This document shows positions 8,216 to 16,946 of a DNA stretch of 64,000 nt, one piece after another. Within the stretch, counting starts at the first letter, position 1. Each line of letters begins with the position of its first letter. The DNA is from a virus. A program made the position numbers and the translations under genes. The notes beneath the pieces were generated by a model. The model had not been told where the DNA came from. It was given only the letters and a program-made list of their open reading frames with translations, and made no database searches. The DNA lies in the IMG/VR virus record IMGVR_UViG_3300015265_000205, positions 1-64,000 of that record, one strand, 5' to 3'.

Positions 8216-9242
8216 ACTGCCTCCGGAAATTCATCATGAGTACGGCCGTACAATTCGCGGCCGGATGCCTTCTTGCCCACCAGGTACATCGGCTCAGCCT
8301 CGAAATGGATATCGTCTGGGCCGTAGCGTCCGAAATTCCAGGTCGTGCCGGCCCAAAGAGCGCAGAGATACTTGCTCAGGGTCGGGTTTGAATCCTTGAT
8401 CGCCAGCTCGGTGGTGTAATGGCCACCTGGCAACCACTCGCCCCATTGCTTGAACAGGAACGGCACATCGGCGGCCGCGCACTGGTCGCGCAGTTCGCGC
8501 GCCCAGAATGGGTGCATTGGCCGTGCGCCGGGGCCGGACTCGCCGCCGACGATCACCCAGTCGATACGGGGCAGGTCAGCCATGGGATTGCCGTCTTCAT
8601 CTTCGCAGCCGGTTGTGCCCGGGAGCGGGTAAATTTCGCGGTGGCCATCGATATCGATGCGTGTCAGGTTCACGGGCCCCAGTAACGGTTCGATGCTCAG
8701 GAACCGGTGCGCCGCCGGCACTGCCAGCAGCTTCGGGATATCACGGTCGGCCTCGGCCTGTTCACGACAGTGGCGCCGAGCCAGACGTTTGGGAAGGCGT
8801 TGTCGCGCCAGTTCCAGCGGCCGTGGTTGATCGCCAGCACGGCCTGATCCAGCATTGCCGCAGCGTTGCCGATTCGTTTCGTCAGCAGCAGCCAATCCAG
8901 ATTCGGCGTCTGCTCAATGAGGCGCATCAGGTCGAAGCGCCACTGCGGATCGACAGAGTTGTCGAACACATCGGCCAAACTGGCGCAAAACACGCGCTGA
9001 CGGCGGCCGTGCGCGGCGAAAAACTCGGCGTGCGCCTTTTCCCACGCCAACGGCTTGCGCCAGTTCGCCGCACTGGTGCGCCGGCGCGGCGCGCCCGGAC
9101 CCCAGTTCACGGCGGCGCCGCCGGCGAAGCGCGCGTTGCGCGTCTCGGCGTAGCAGTGGTCGCAGCCAGGTCCGACTTTCTGGCAGCCTTCCCACGGATT
9201 GAAGGTGTGGTCAGCCCACTCTATCTTTGTATTTTCGCTCAT
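8212..9242 (-). pseudogene. DUF5131 (phage Gp37/Gp68) gene broken by a one-base deletion
   Basis: The N-terminal part (IEWADHTFNPWEGCQKV, GPGCDHCYAE, later DWLLLTKR and WLGATVVN) is in one frame from 9242. The C-terminal part (EADRDIPKLLAV, RFLSIEPLLGP, WVIVGGESGPGARPM) is in another. The family reads continuously through VVNQAEADRDIP. Here AAC is followed by AGGCC where AACCAGGCC would restore the frame, so one C is missing near 8760. The cysteine pattern resembles radical-SAM-related proteins, and the family function is unknown. The product is probably inactive unless this is a sequencing error. The start lacks a good ribosome site. Confidence 0.8.
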
Positions 9243-9250
9243 GATATTAT
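9242..9250 (+). promoter_or_regulatory. Extended -10 promoter for the reversed gene at 9277
   Basis: TG-A-TATTAT, five of six matches to TATAAT. Its TG is formed by the reversed start codon of the DUF5131 gene (CATG). The gene's ATG lies 27 bp after the -10. The same CATG overlap and spacing recur at 25508 and 26810. Confidence 0.5.
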
Positions 9251-9276
9251 TTCTATAAGGAAACTATGAAGTCACT

Positions 9277-9534
9277 ATGAAAATCGAACCGGATAACATC
9301 GCCAAACTTATCGGCGGCATTTCTTTGTTGGTTGGGCTAGGATTCGCTGTCCCCGCCATCCTGGCCTATTGGACCAAGCACGAAGTCTGTCAGCGAGTGC
9401 TTCTAAAATATGCCAACGATGGCGACTCCTTGTCATGCGAAGCTGCTAAGGCGAGAGAGAGTAAGGAGCAACAGGCTGAGAAGAAGGCGAAGCAGGAAGC
9501 ACCTGTCGTGAGCCATTCGAAGCCTGCGCAGTAA
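9277..9534 (+). CDS. Small inner-membrane protein encoded against the early operon
   Basis: 85 residues with one membrane segment at about 10-32 ([22 protein letters not shown]), then a charged Lys/Glu-rich soluble tail. It is transcribed rightward inside the leftward operon, so it needs its own promoter (9242). A five-codon leader frame (MKSL, 9266-9280) carries the ribosome site AAGGA, and its stop overlaps this ATG as ATGA, suggesting coupled translation. Single-span proteins under private promoters in prophages are often superinfection-exclusion factors, but that is only a possibility. The 3' end overlaps the FtsK-gamma gene. Confidence 0.65.
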   Translation: MKIEPDNIAKLIGGISLLVGLGFAVPAILAYWTKHEVCQRVLLKYANDGDSLSCEAAKARESKEQQAEKKAKQEAPVVSHSKPAQ

Positions 9535-9717
9535 CTACACCAGCAATCTCCATCGCCTCCAGCAGCCGCGCTACCCGGTTGTAGCCGATACGCAGATGGC
9601 GCTGCACCAGCGATATCGACGCGCGCTGCTGCGTGCGCACGACCTCGACGGCCTGGTCGTACAGCGGATCGCTCGCGCTGCCATCACCGGGCGGAACGGC
9701 GCCGGGCGCTTAGCCAT
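9446..9717 (-). pseudogene. Stand-alone FtsK gamma domain gene, probably frameshifted
   Basis: The segment [19 protein letters not shown], then [19 protein letters not shown], is the winged-helix gamma domain with which FtsK reads its chromosomal orientation sites. The natural start, [10 protein letters not shown] at 9717, overlaps the RdgC-like stop but is in a different frame from the domain. One extra C near 9690 (CGCCCC rather than CGCCC) would join them as [14 protein letters not shown]. As it stands, the domain frame has no good start and follows the RdgC-like TAA in frame. Phages use such small FtsK-gamma proteins; their role is not established. Confidence 0.65.
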
Positions 9718-10948
9718 TCAGCTGCAGCGCTGGTCGCTGCGGGCGAACAGGGTCATCGCCCACTGCCGGTCGTAGGCTCGGTTCCATGATCTCAACGGCG
9801 GCTACCAGCAGCAGGTCGGCGGATTGCGAGCCGCCGGGAAGCTCCTTGGCCAGCGTCAGCGCCGATTTGATCGCACCATCACTGGTTTGCGCCATGTGTT
9901 CGCGCACGCGGGCAACGGCCGGCTGCACGGTGCTGTCATACAACTCGTTGAGCACATCACGGTAACGGGCGCGAAGCTTGTACAGATCGGCAGTCAAGTT
10001 CACCGCGCGCTCTATCTTCTGCTGGCCGGCAGCAGCCGGGCCCGACGCCAGCGTTTCCACTTCAGCCTCGCCACCCAGCGCCTCGACCAGATCGGCCAGC
10101 AGCTTGGCCAGCTCGCCGGCCATCAGGGCGAAATCGCTGTCGAAGCGCTCGTCGTCGTTGCGCGTGGCGCTTTCCTTGATAATTTCCAGCGGCTTGACTG
10201 ACTTGATGGCCAGGCTCTCGTCCAGCACGAAGCTGATCTTGTCGCTCCAGGTCATGGCCAGGCGGGTGCACTGCTTGCCGGCGGCGATGTGGCGGCGGAT
10301 ATCGTCTGCTTCCAGGGTGTGGCGCTTGTACGCCACCTGGGCCTTGCTCTCGCCTGTGGCCCGCATGATCGCGTCTTGGTCGACCGTGAAGCCGGCAGGG
10401 GATTCGTCTGCTTGCAGCCAACCTGTCATCATGGCCACTGGCGATCGCTGCACGCGCAGGCTTTCCAGCGGCAGCTTGTCGACGGATTTGAGCAGCAGCT
10501 TGACCACCTCGTCTGCCTTTGCCGGGGTTGCTGCGTCCACCACCAGCCAGCCATTCACCGGGTCGATCCACACGGCCGTGGTGCTGACCAGCGGGAACGC
10601 GCGCGGCAACAGCTCGTCGGTGACGCGCTCCTTCAGTTCCTTCATGGCCTTCTTGCCGGGCGCGAAGCCCTGGGCTTCTTCCATTTCCAGCGCGCGGGCG
10701 GCCGCCACCTGGTTGACCACGGTCGACGGCAGCAGCTTCTTCTCGGTTTTCAGCAGCAGCAGGAACTGGCCGCCCACGGCATGCACGAGCGGCTGGCCGG
10801 CGCCGCGCGGCGCGGCCCAGCCCTGGCGCACCAGGTCCATGCTGGTGGCGGGCGTGAACTGCTGCTGTGCCAGCGCCTGCTCGAGCACGGCGGCCGACAT
10901 GGCCCAAGGGGCAGGCAGGCGGTAAATTTGGAGGTTCTTGAAAAACAT
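9710..10948 (-). CDS. RdgC-like recombination protein with C-terminal extension
   Basis: 412 residues. Residues 1 to ~300 follow RdgC ([11 protein letters not shown] start, internal [18 protein letters not shown], ending near LVEALGGE). RdgC is a ring-shaped DNA-binding protein that limits RecA and is usually about 300 residues. Here a further ~110 residues follow: an Ala-rich linker, a helical stretch ([21 protein letters not shown]) and a Pro/Arg tail, with no family recognised. The gene sits in the recombination block with YqaJ and RecT, so a role in phage recombination or in blocking host RecA is likely. Confidence 0.8.
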   Translation of the reverse strand: MFFKNLQIYRLPAPWAMSAAVLEQALAQQQFTPATSMDLVRQGWAAPRGAGQPLVHAVGGQFLLLLKTEKKLLPSTVVNQVAAARALEMEEAQGFAPGKKAMKELKERVTDELLPRAFPLVSTTAVWIDPVNGWLVVDAATPAKADEVVKLLLKSVDKLPLESLRVQRSPVAMMTGWLQADESPAGFTVDQDAIMRATGESKAQVAYKRHTLEADDIRRHIAAGKQCTRLAMTWSDKISFVLDESLAIKSVKPLEIIKESATRNDDERFDSDFALMAGELAKLLADLVEALGGEAEVETLASGPAAAGQQKIERAVNLTADLYKLRARYRDVLNELYDSTVQPAVARVREHMAQTSDGAIKSALTLAKELPGGSQSADLLLVAAVEIMEPSLRPAVGDDPVRPQRPALQLNG

Positions 10949-10961
10949 GGCGGCTGCTCGC

Positions 10962-11672
10962 TTAATCGTTGTCGTTGTATGGGAAGGTCGTTTCGAAATC
11001 GTCGGCGTCCGCGTCCGCTTCGATGATCAGGCGGGTCTTGGCCGTGTACATCTGGAACAGGCGCTTTTCGAAATTGAAGAGAGGGCCGACGAAAATCTTG
11101 TTTTTGATATCGGCGCCGCTCAGGCTCAGGCCCCACACTTCGCCGTCGCCACGGATCCGCAAATGGATTGCGCAAGAGGTATGTCGTTCCTGATCAGGGT
11201 CTTCATCGATCGAGATATCGATGTAGCCGTCGTGCCGGTCGCTACGGTTGATGTTCAGCGTGAATTTTTCGCCGTGCAGTTGGTGTGCGTTCCACGCGTC
11301 TTTCTTGCTTTCAATAAATTCATCCAGCAGCTCTTGTAGCGTGATCGTGGCCGGCGCTGGCTCAAGCAACTCGGCAATATCCTTGTCCAGTTTCTCGGTG
11401 AATTCCGTGGACATGACCGCGCCAACACGCTTCTTGATGATGTCACCCACCAGTTGGCGGTAAGACGGCAGATCGATCTTGTCGAGGTCGATTTCGATAA
11501 GCGTGCCGATCTTTTCCTTGAGCGCCTTGCCGAAGTCGCTGTAATCACGCAGGTGCTCGCTGATGCCGGCGGTGACGGCCGCGCCGATCTGCTTGTGAAT
11601 TGCTTCCTCGATGGCGCCGGATGCGACTACCTTGTCGAACGCTGCGGCGACTGCTTCTTTCAGTTGGTCCAT
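10962..11672 (-). CDS. Early protein of unknown function
   Basis: 236 residues. The N-terminal half is helical and charged ([16 protein letters not shown] onward), and the C-terminal half is mixed strands with a strongly acidic end. No domain recognised. It lies between the RdgC-like and DUF1367 genes with a 14-bp gap, suggesting a shared recombination-associated role. Confidence 0.65.
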   Translation of the reverse strand: MDQLKEAVAAAFDKVVASGAIEEAIHKQIGAAVTAGISEHLRDYSDFGKALKEKIGTLIEIDLDKIDLPSYRQLVGDIIKKRVGAVMSTEFTEKLDKDIAELLEPAPATITLQELLDEFIESKKDAWNAHQLHGEKFTLNINRSDRHDGYIDISIDEDPDQERHTSCAIHLRIRGDGEVWGLSLSGADIKNKIFVGPLFNFEKRLFQMYTAKTRLIIEADADADDFETTFPYNDND

Positions 11673-11699
11673 GATCTTCCTCGTTGCTGCCGCCGGCCT

Positions 11700-12161
11700 T
11701 CATGTGAATGCAAGCAGCTGGTTAATTACGTTGTCCAGGTCCTGCCTGGTGTATTTGGTCAAAATCCGGGACAAGATCACGTCGATGGTTGCGCTGTACA
11801 GCGACTCGAACTCGATCTCGTCCATCTGTGCAAAAGAAACGCTTTTTGCCTCCAGTCGCACCTCGCCCTTGAGGTTCACCGTCGATTCGAAGAATCCGGC
11901 CAGGATCGCCACGTCTTTGCGGAAACGTTCCTTGTTCTTCGCCACCGGCTGGCCCTGGTAGGTCAGGCCGCCGCGCGGCTCCCACTGGTCGAAGGCGAAG
12001 GACACCAAGGCGAAGTACTTCTTGTGGAATTTGTAATTCCGTACCTTCTTGAAGTCTGCGTGCATCAGCGCGCCAACCTTCATCTTCTGGATGAACTCGG
12101 CCGCCGCCTCGTCGTGCGGGACGAGGACGTTTGCCGTTTTCATGAGCACGATTTCTGTCAA
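11700..12161 (-). CDS. DUF1367 family protein
   Basis: 153 residues matching the DUF1367 pattern: an N-terminal TANVLVPHDEAAAEFIQKM, then ADFKKVRNYKFHKKYFALV and a helical C-terminus. A TTG start at 12161 is chosen because GGGAG lies before it at good spacing; the ATG at 12143 has none. The family is widespread in temperate-phage early regions near recombination genes, with unknown function. Confidence 0.75.
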   Translation of the reverse strand: MTEIVLMKTANVLVPHDEAAAEFIQKMKVGALMHADFKKVRNYKFHKKYFALVSFAFDQWEPRGGLTYQGQPVAKNKERFRKDVAILAGFFESTVNLKGEVRLEAKSVSFAQMDEIEFESLYSATIDVILSRILTKYTRQDLDNVINQLLAFT

Positions 12162-12189
12162 GGCGGTGCTCCCGCGCGGCGCCAGGCCG

Positions 12190-12900
12190 TCACGCTGCAG
12201 GCGCCAGGTCGGCCACGTCGATCACGATGCCGCGGCAATACGGCTCTCCGTCCTCCACGATTTCGAACGTGGCGTGTGGCACGTCGGTGCGGTAGGTCCA
12301 GCTGTAGCCGTCTTCCTTGCCCCAAAGAGCATCCACGGCGCGCACCTGTGGCGCCCGGGCGAAATAGTCCTTGAGGGCATCGTCGTCGTGCTGGATATCT
12401 TCGCGGAACGGCAGCAAGCCCTTGGCGTCGAGTAGTGCGATGGTCGGCGCGCCGCGCTCATCGTCCACGAAGCCACGGAACTCAATCAGGTCGTCGCTGG
12501 CGCCAAAGATCACGATCAGGCCGGCCGCCTTGGCCTGCTGCTCTTCTTCCTTGACCATTTCCTTACCGTATTCGCGCCCCGTCAGCAGGCCAGCCAGCAG
12601 TTCCTTGCTCAGCTTGACCGGCGCCAGCTCGACGGCCGGCATGCCCATGTTCGTGTACGGGTGCTTGTCGGCATGCGGCTTGATGTGTGCGTAAAAGTGC
12701 TTGCCGACGGATTCGGCGCCGGCGAAGGCTGCATACTCGGTGGCCGTGACGTTGGCGTAGTGGTACACATCCGCTGGCGCGCCCTTGCGGAAGAACTGCA
12801 CGGCCAGGGTTTCGGTCGCCGGGCAGTGGCCGATGGCGGCGATCTGCGAGGATTGGATGGCTTGCAGGGTAATTTGTGGTGCTTCGACTGCTGTGTTCAT
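12190..12900 (-). CDS. KTSC-domain protein
   Basis: 236 residues from the ATG at 12900, which has GGAG; a longer frame begins with an unsupported Pro/His-rich stretch. Residues ~15-75 (IAAIGHCPATETLAVQFF to KHFYAHIKP) fit the KTSC domain found in lysyl-tRNA synthetase C-termini and phage proteins. The rest is unassigned, with a charged central helix and an acidic C-terminus. It is immediately downstream of the exonuclease gene. Confidence 0.65.
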   Translation of the reverse strand: MNTAVEAPQITLQAIQSSQIAAIGHCPATETLAVQFFRKGAPADVYHYANVTATEYAAFAGAESVGKHFYAHIKPHADKHPYTNMGMPAVELAPVKLSKELLAGLLTGREYGKEMVKEEEQQAKAAGLIVIFGASDDLIEFRGFVDDERGAPTIALLDAKGLLPFREDIQHDDDALKDYFARAPQVRAVDALWGKEDGYSWTYRTDVPHATFEIVEDGEPYCRGIVIDVADLAPAA

Positions 12901-12931
12901 TGGTTTCTCCAGGTGGTGGGCGGGGCGGTGT

Positions 12932-14722
12932 TTATGCGGCTTCGACGACCAGGCCGGCACGCGCGGCGGCAAAGTCGAACTTGGCCAGGCGGTCGATGGC
13001 CTCGGCCGGCGTCAGGCCGAACTGCTCGAACATCACATCGAGGATGTCGCTGTCGGATGGGTAGAGGTCATCGGCAGCGGCGTCGAGCAGGTCAGGTGCT
13101 GGCGCTGGGCGGCTCGGCGCCGGCAACGGTGCGGCGGCTGCCGGCGCGCGGCGGGTGGCGATAGGGGCGGTAGATTTGGGCGTCGCCACTTGGGCGACCG
13201 GCTCGGCGGCGCGCTCGGCAGCGATCTGCGAGGCTTGCTCCGCCAGTTGGCGCTGTGTGTCCGCTGCCGCTCGCTCGCGCTCAGCCTGCGCTGCCTCAGC
13301 TGCCTCCGCTGCCAGGCGGTCCGATTCCACCTGGGCCAGCCGGATTGTCTCTGCCGCTGCCTTTTCTGCCTTGACGCGCTCCTCTTCCCGGATCCGGGCC
13401 CGCTCGGCTTCAGCCTTTGCTTCCTCGGCGCGCTTGTGATCAGCGATGCGGCTGGTGATGACGAGCTGGAAGTCTTCCATGGGCTTGCCGATGATGTTGG
13501 CCATGTCCATGAACAGGAAACCGTAGGTCGCGGCGTGCTCGCGGCACCATGCCTGCTTGGCGCGGTAGTCGGCGGCTTGTGTGTTGGCCGCAATCTTGGC
13601 GTTGGCCAGGGTTGTGCTGACGGCATCGCGCAGGCTGCCCAGGGTGCGCTTGTTCTTCATGGCGCCGGCAAAGTCCGGCTGCTGCAGTTGCAGGCGCAGC
13701 GGCGTAATTTCGGTTTCGAGCGCGGCCACGTGCGCGGTGAAGGCGTGCCGGCCTTCGTTCAGGATGGTTTCCTTGATCTGTTCCTTGCGGGTTTTGACCA
13801 GCTTTTCCAGTTCCAGGCGCTTGGCGCGGAACTGTGCCTTGATGTGGTCGACCGTGCGCATCACTTCGTCAATGGTCGCGGTCTGCGCCAGGGCGGCGGC
13901 CTTGGCCAGTTCCAGCTTGTCTTCCGCCTCGCCGCAATACCTGACGGTGTTTTCGGCATTGGCGAAGTCTTCGTCGGTTTCCAGCTTGGTGTTGATTTTG
14001 GCAATGAACTTCTCGGCGGCGGCCTTGTACGCCACGAGGTTGCTGCTGACGACCTTGCCTTCGGTCTGGACGACCAGGGCGGGCAGGGCGGCGATAGGCT
14101 CGGCAGCTGGCTTCTCGATAATGTCCACCTGCGTGTAGTTGGCGACGTCGATATCGAACTGCTCCCAGCCAGCCACGATGCGCGAAAACCATGCGGTGTC
14201 CGGATATACCCACATCCAGACCATGTTGTCCTCGGTGCCGTCGGATGCCATGAACAGCCACTTCTCGGCGCCGGTCACCAGCAGTTGCTGCTGAACCTGC
14301 GGCTGGTGCTCTTCTGGCAGCGCGCCGGTGCCAATCGACGCGGCCAGCTCCGCATTCCATTGCTTGTGCTCGAAGCCGATGGTCTCTGCCATGTTCAGGC
14401 CGTCACACGAGGCGCTTTCGCGGCCCAGCGACAGCGTGGCAGGGTACAGGTCGTCGCCAATGATGCGCTCTGCCAGCGGGCGCGCCAGCGCTTCGACTTC
14501 ATGGCCGTAGTCCAGGATGTTTTCCTGCACCCAGTCGCTGAACTCCTTGGCCAGGCCTGTGGCCTTCATGCGCACCAGCTCGCTGCGAGTTACCTTCTTT
14601 GACAGGCCCAGCATCGCGGCCGCCTCGCTGGCGCCATGGTGATCGAAGCGGAAGGCGTGCCAGTCGTCGCTGCCCTGGAGCAGATTGTGGATTTCGCGGG
14701 TGAGAGTATTTTCGCGTTGCAT
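12932..14722 (-). CDS. YqaJ/lambda-exo-type recombination exonuclease
   Basis: 596 residues from the ATG at 14722 (AGGA site). The N-terminal ~250 residues form the nuclease: a YqaJ-style opening (DDWHAFRFDHHGASEAAAML), then CDGLNMAETIGFEHK containing the D and E-x-K residues of the PD-(D/E)XK site. From ~330 to 520 there is a long coiled coil rich in Glu, Ala and Arg, then a Pro/Ala linker and a short helical end. The enzyme would chew a 5' strand so that RecT, encoded next, can anneal the exposed single strand. It is larger than lambda Exo because of the coiled coil. Confidence 0.82.
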   Translation of the reverse strand: MQRENTLTREIHNLLQGSDDWHAFRFDHHGASEAAAMLGLSKKVTRSELVRMKATGLAKEFSDWVQENILDYGHEVEALARPLAERIIGDDLYPATLSLGRESASCDGLNMAETIGFEHKQWNAELAASIGTGALPEEHQPQVQQQLLVTGAEKWLFMASDGTEDNMVWMWVYPDTAWFSRIVAGWEQFDIDVANYTQVDIIEKPAAEPIAALPALVVQTEGKVVSSNLVAYKAAAEKFIAKINTKLETDEDFANAENTVRYCGEAEDKLELAKAAALAQTATIDEVMRTVDHIKAQFRAKRLELEKLVKTRKEQIKETILNEGRHAFTAHVAALETEITPLRLQLQQPDFAGAMKNKRTLGSLRDAVSTTLANAKIAANTQAADYRAKQAWCREHAATYGFLFMDMANIIGKPMEDFQLVITSRIADHKRAEEAKAEAERARIREEERVKAEKAAAETIRLAQVESDRLAAEAAEAAQAERERAAADTQRQLAEQASQIAAERAAEPVAQVATPKSTAPIATRRAPAAAAPLPAPSRPAPAPDLLDAAADDLYPSDSDILDVMFEQFGLTPAEAIDRLAKFDFAAARAGLVVEAA

Positions 14723-14757
14723 GATGTGTCCTTGGTGATTTTTTTGTGGTCTAGCGA

Positions 14758-15696
14758 TTAGTCGTTTTCGTGCGCCCAGCTGTCGATCGTCATTTTTTGC
14801 GCCTCGGTGAAGGTCGCCCGGGTGCTGAGCATGGCAATCAGCTGCGCCGGCGTTTTCTTCTTGCTGTGGATGGTCTGGCGCCATTCCGGCGTTTTCTGCT
14901 TGAACAGCTCGTCAGTACATTCCGGCAGCTGGACGATGGTGCGGTCATCTGCAGCCGGCGCGGCCGGCGTGATGTCGCGCATTTCACGGTTCGTTTCCTC
15001 AAGCTCGTCTGGCGTGTACACGCCCAGGATTACGTCAGGGGCGTACAGGCGGCTCCAGCGCTTCACGGCGAGGTAAGCCAATTGCTGGCGTGGATCGGTC
15101 GCCCAGAGCGGCGAGTTGCGCACGGAGGCCTGGACAAGCAGCAGTTCGAGATAGCGCGGCTCGTTTTCGCCGCGCAGCGTTGCCCAAATGCGCACGCCGC
15201 AGCCTTCTTCGCTCTGCATGGGGTAATCCGGCACGCGGTATTGATAGGCTTTTTTGTAGTCTCTATCGCCCGGCTTTCCCTTGGCCGGTGCCTCGCAAAC
15301 GCGTGTTTTTCCGATGATTTTTTCCCATGGCCCGAACCATTCGTAGTTGAAGCGGTCGAGCGTGACGCCGCTGGACTGGATGGCTGCGTTCACCAGCTGG
15401 CCTTCGTAGCCGAGCGTGCCGTTCACCAGGTGCGTCTTCTGCGCCACCGCAAACGGGTTCATCTTCCACTGCATGGCCTGCATGACGACAGCTGCACAGT
15501 CGGCCGAGCTGCCTTTCAGGTGATCCGGGATGGTTGAGCGGCCCTTGGCCATGATGTCGGCCAAGCGCATGATGCTATCCATGCTCGCAACGTCGAGGAT
15601 CAGGGAGGCGCTGCTTGTGCTGGCGACGGACAGATCGCCCTGTCCGTACTGCGCTGTTTGCAGGGCCGTTTGACCCTCTTGGGTTGCTGCGTTCAT
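14758..15696 (-). CDS. recT: RecT-family single-strand annealing protein
   Basis: 312 residues. The conserved core is visible: SMDSIMRLADIMAKGRSTIPDHL, then CAAVVMQAMQWKMNPFAVAQ and NGTLGYEGQLVNAAI. RecT proteins bind single-stranded DNA and pair homologous strands without ATP. It is partnered with the exonuclease immediately downstream. It starts at an ATGA overlap with a 46-residue gene. Confidence 0.88.
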   Translation of the reverse strand: MNAATQEGQTALQTAQYGQGDLSVASTSSASLILDVASMDSIMRLADIMAKGRSTIPDHLKGSSADCAAVVMQAMQWKMNPFAVAQKTHLVNGTLGYEGQLVNAAIQSSGVTLDRFNYEWFGPWEKIIGKTRVCEAPAKGKPGDRDYKKAYQYRVPDYPMQSEEGCGVRIWATLRGENEPRYLELLLVQASVRNSPLWATDPRQQLAYLAVKRWSRLYAPDVILGVYTPDELEETNREMRDITPAAPAADDRTIVQLPECTDELFKQKTPEWRQTIHSKKKTPAQLIAMLSTRATFTEAQKMTIDSWAHEND

Positions 15697-15833
15697 GACT
15701 TTTTCCTTGTGAGTTTTATAATTTCTGCCTTCAACAGCGCCAGGCGGACGGCGTAGACGATGGCGTGGCCGGCATGCCAGTTGCGCAGGGCCTGGCTGGC
15801 CACGTCCATCACGGCTTGGCTGACGACGTCCAC
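15693..15833 (-). CDS. 46-residue early protein, unknown
   Basis: A GTG start at 15833 behind GGGAGG, and a stop that overlaps the RecT start as ATGA. The peptide has a hydrophobic middle and a basic tail (EIIKLTRKKS). It overlaps the end of the gene before it by about 25 bp. The coupling on both sides is the main support. Confidence 0.5.
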   Translation of the reverse strand: MDVVSQAVMDVASQALRNWHAGHAIVYAVRLALLKAEIIKLTRKKS

Positions 15834-16054
15834 TGCGCCTCCCGGTGGGCGCGGCCCAGTTGCTTCACACGCGAGGCGGATGCGTCCAGGTCGATCAGCG
15901 CTTCGATCTGCGCGGTGATCAGTTCCTTGCGCATTTCTTCCAGCCCGGCCAACTCGCGGCGCACGCCGGCCAGGCGCAACTTGTTCATGTTGTGCTGGTG
16001 CTGCGCCTGGTAGTGACGGTGGGCTGCCAGGAGGCGGTGGAAGAGGGCGATCAT
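15809..16054 (-). CDS. Small helical early protein, unknown
   Basis: 81 residues, almost wholly helical with heptad-like Leu spacing (RRELAGLEEMRKELITAQIEA) and a His-rich N-terminus. Probably a coiled-coil dimer. It starts at ATGA overlapping the upstream stop. No family recognised. Confidence 0.55.
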   Translation of the reverse strand: MIALFHRLLAAHRHYQAQHQHNMNKLRLAGVRRELAGLEEMRKELITAQIEALIDLDASASRVKQLGRAHREAQWTSSAKP

Positions 16055-16182
16055 TTGCGCACCATCGCCGTCACGCCCAGGGCGCCATCGTCATAGGCCG
16101 CGTCCTGCAGTGCACCCAGGTCGCCAATGGCGGAATAGCTGCGCACGCCGTCGGCGGTGCGAATGGTGATGATGTAGCTCAC
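16051..16182 (-). CDS. 43-residue early protein, unknown
   Basis: A GTG start at 16182 with GGGAG, overlapping the upstream stop as GTGA and the downstream start as ATGA. The sequence begins MSYIITIRTADGVRSYSAIGD and looks like a compact strand-helix protein. One of a row of coupled micro-genes. Confidence 0.55.
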   Translation of the reverse strand: MSYIITIRTADGVRSYSAIGDLGALQDAAYDDGALGVTAMVRK

Positions 16183-16403
16183 GATGCGCTCCCTTCACGG
16201 CCAGCCAGCAGCACGCGGATACCGTTACGTGCGGTCGTGGCCTTGGCTCCGTAGCAGGCGCCGGCCGGGATATGGTCGGTCGCGTCCAGGCAGCCGCTGT
16301 TCAGCGCCGATTCGACGCCCGCGTCCTGGTGGGAAAAGGCAAGGGCGGCAGACACGGCCAAGCGGGACTGGCGGCCGGCGGTGACGTTGCGGGCCGCGAT
16401 CAC
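16179..16403 (-). CDS. Small early protein, unknown
   Basis: 74 residues from a GTG at 16403 (GGGAG site, GTGA overlap with the upstream stop). It contains CLDATDHIPAGACYG and ends LLAGREGSAS. No family recognised. Confidence 0.5.
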   Translation of the reverse strand: MIAARNVTAGRQSRLAVSAALAFSHQDAGVESALNSGCLDATDHIPAGACYGAKATTARNGIRVLLAGREGSAS

Positions 16404-16711
16404 GCTGCGCTCCCTGCGAAAGCTGCGGAAATACCGGCGTCTTCGCCGACCACGTAGCGCCCAGTCGTCAGGCCGCAGAACGGGCAGTGGCTGGCGACGC
16501 ACGGCATTTCCTTGCCCTTGGCGTTGGTGAATCCCTTGCCGGTGCCACGGATGCGGAACGGGATATTGATCACGCTGCGCATGCTGTTGTCATCCGTCAT
16601 GGCGAAGCCGGTGGCTTGGCACTCGACCTGGATGTCGCTACCGGCCTTGGCCACGATGAACGGGGCGCTGGCCAGCTTGGTTTCGATTGTTTTTACGCAG
16701 TCGCAATTCAT
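16400..16711 (-). CDS. Small cysteine-rich early protein, unknown
   Basis: 103 residues from the ATG at 16711, supported by AGGAG; a longer upstream frame crosses the tRNA-like sequence and is rejected. An N-terminal CDC and a C-terminal CVASHCPFCG could form a zinc site. No family recognised. It heads the run of overlapping micro-genes down to RecT. Confidence 0.6.
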   Translation of the reverse strand: MNCDCVKTIETKLASAPFIVAKAGSDIQVECQATGFAMTDDNSMRSVINIPFRIRGTGKGFTNAKGKEMPCVASHCPFCGLTTGRYVVGEDAGISAAFAGSAA

Positions 16712-16732
16712 GTTTCCGCTCCTCTGATTAAT

Positions 16733-16803
16733 TGGCGCCCCGGCAGGGAATCGAACCCTGCTGATGCCGGCCGCACTGTCCGGCACCCAGTCCACTACGG
16801 GGC
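16733..16803 (-). other. tRNA-like sequence, degenerate or lacking a D-arm
   Basis: On the minus strand, GCCCCG pairs with CGGGGC as an acceptor stem, a standard T-arm follows (CAGGG, TTCGATT, CCCTG), and the 3' end is G then CCA. Between them a GCCGG/CCGGC hairpin sits in the anticodon position, but its loop is nine bases with no normal anticodon context, and the D-region is about 12 bases without a closing stem. It looks like a decayed phage tRNA or a tRNA-mimicking RNA. It lies inside the leftward early transcript. Confidence 0.4.
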
Positions 16804-16946
16804 TTTCAATCCTGCGTACGCCAGGAAGCGCGGCCGGTGCGGGTCGTAACTCCGGCGCTTGATACATCGCGTGCCCGCTGACGCAATTCATAGTGCTGGC
16901 GGCCCTGTCGATCCGTCGGGCGTGTGATTCCTGCGGCTGGTGGGCC

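Noticed and set aside
12785-14602. 605-codon plus-strand frame across the exonuclease gene
   Set aside because: Leu/Gly/Arg/Cys-rich antisense shadow of the YqaJ-type gene.
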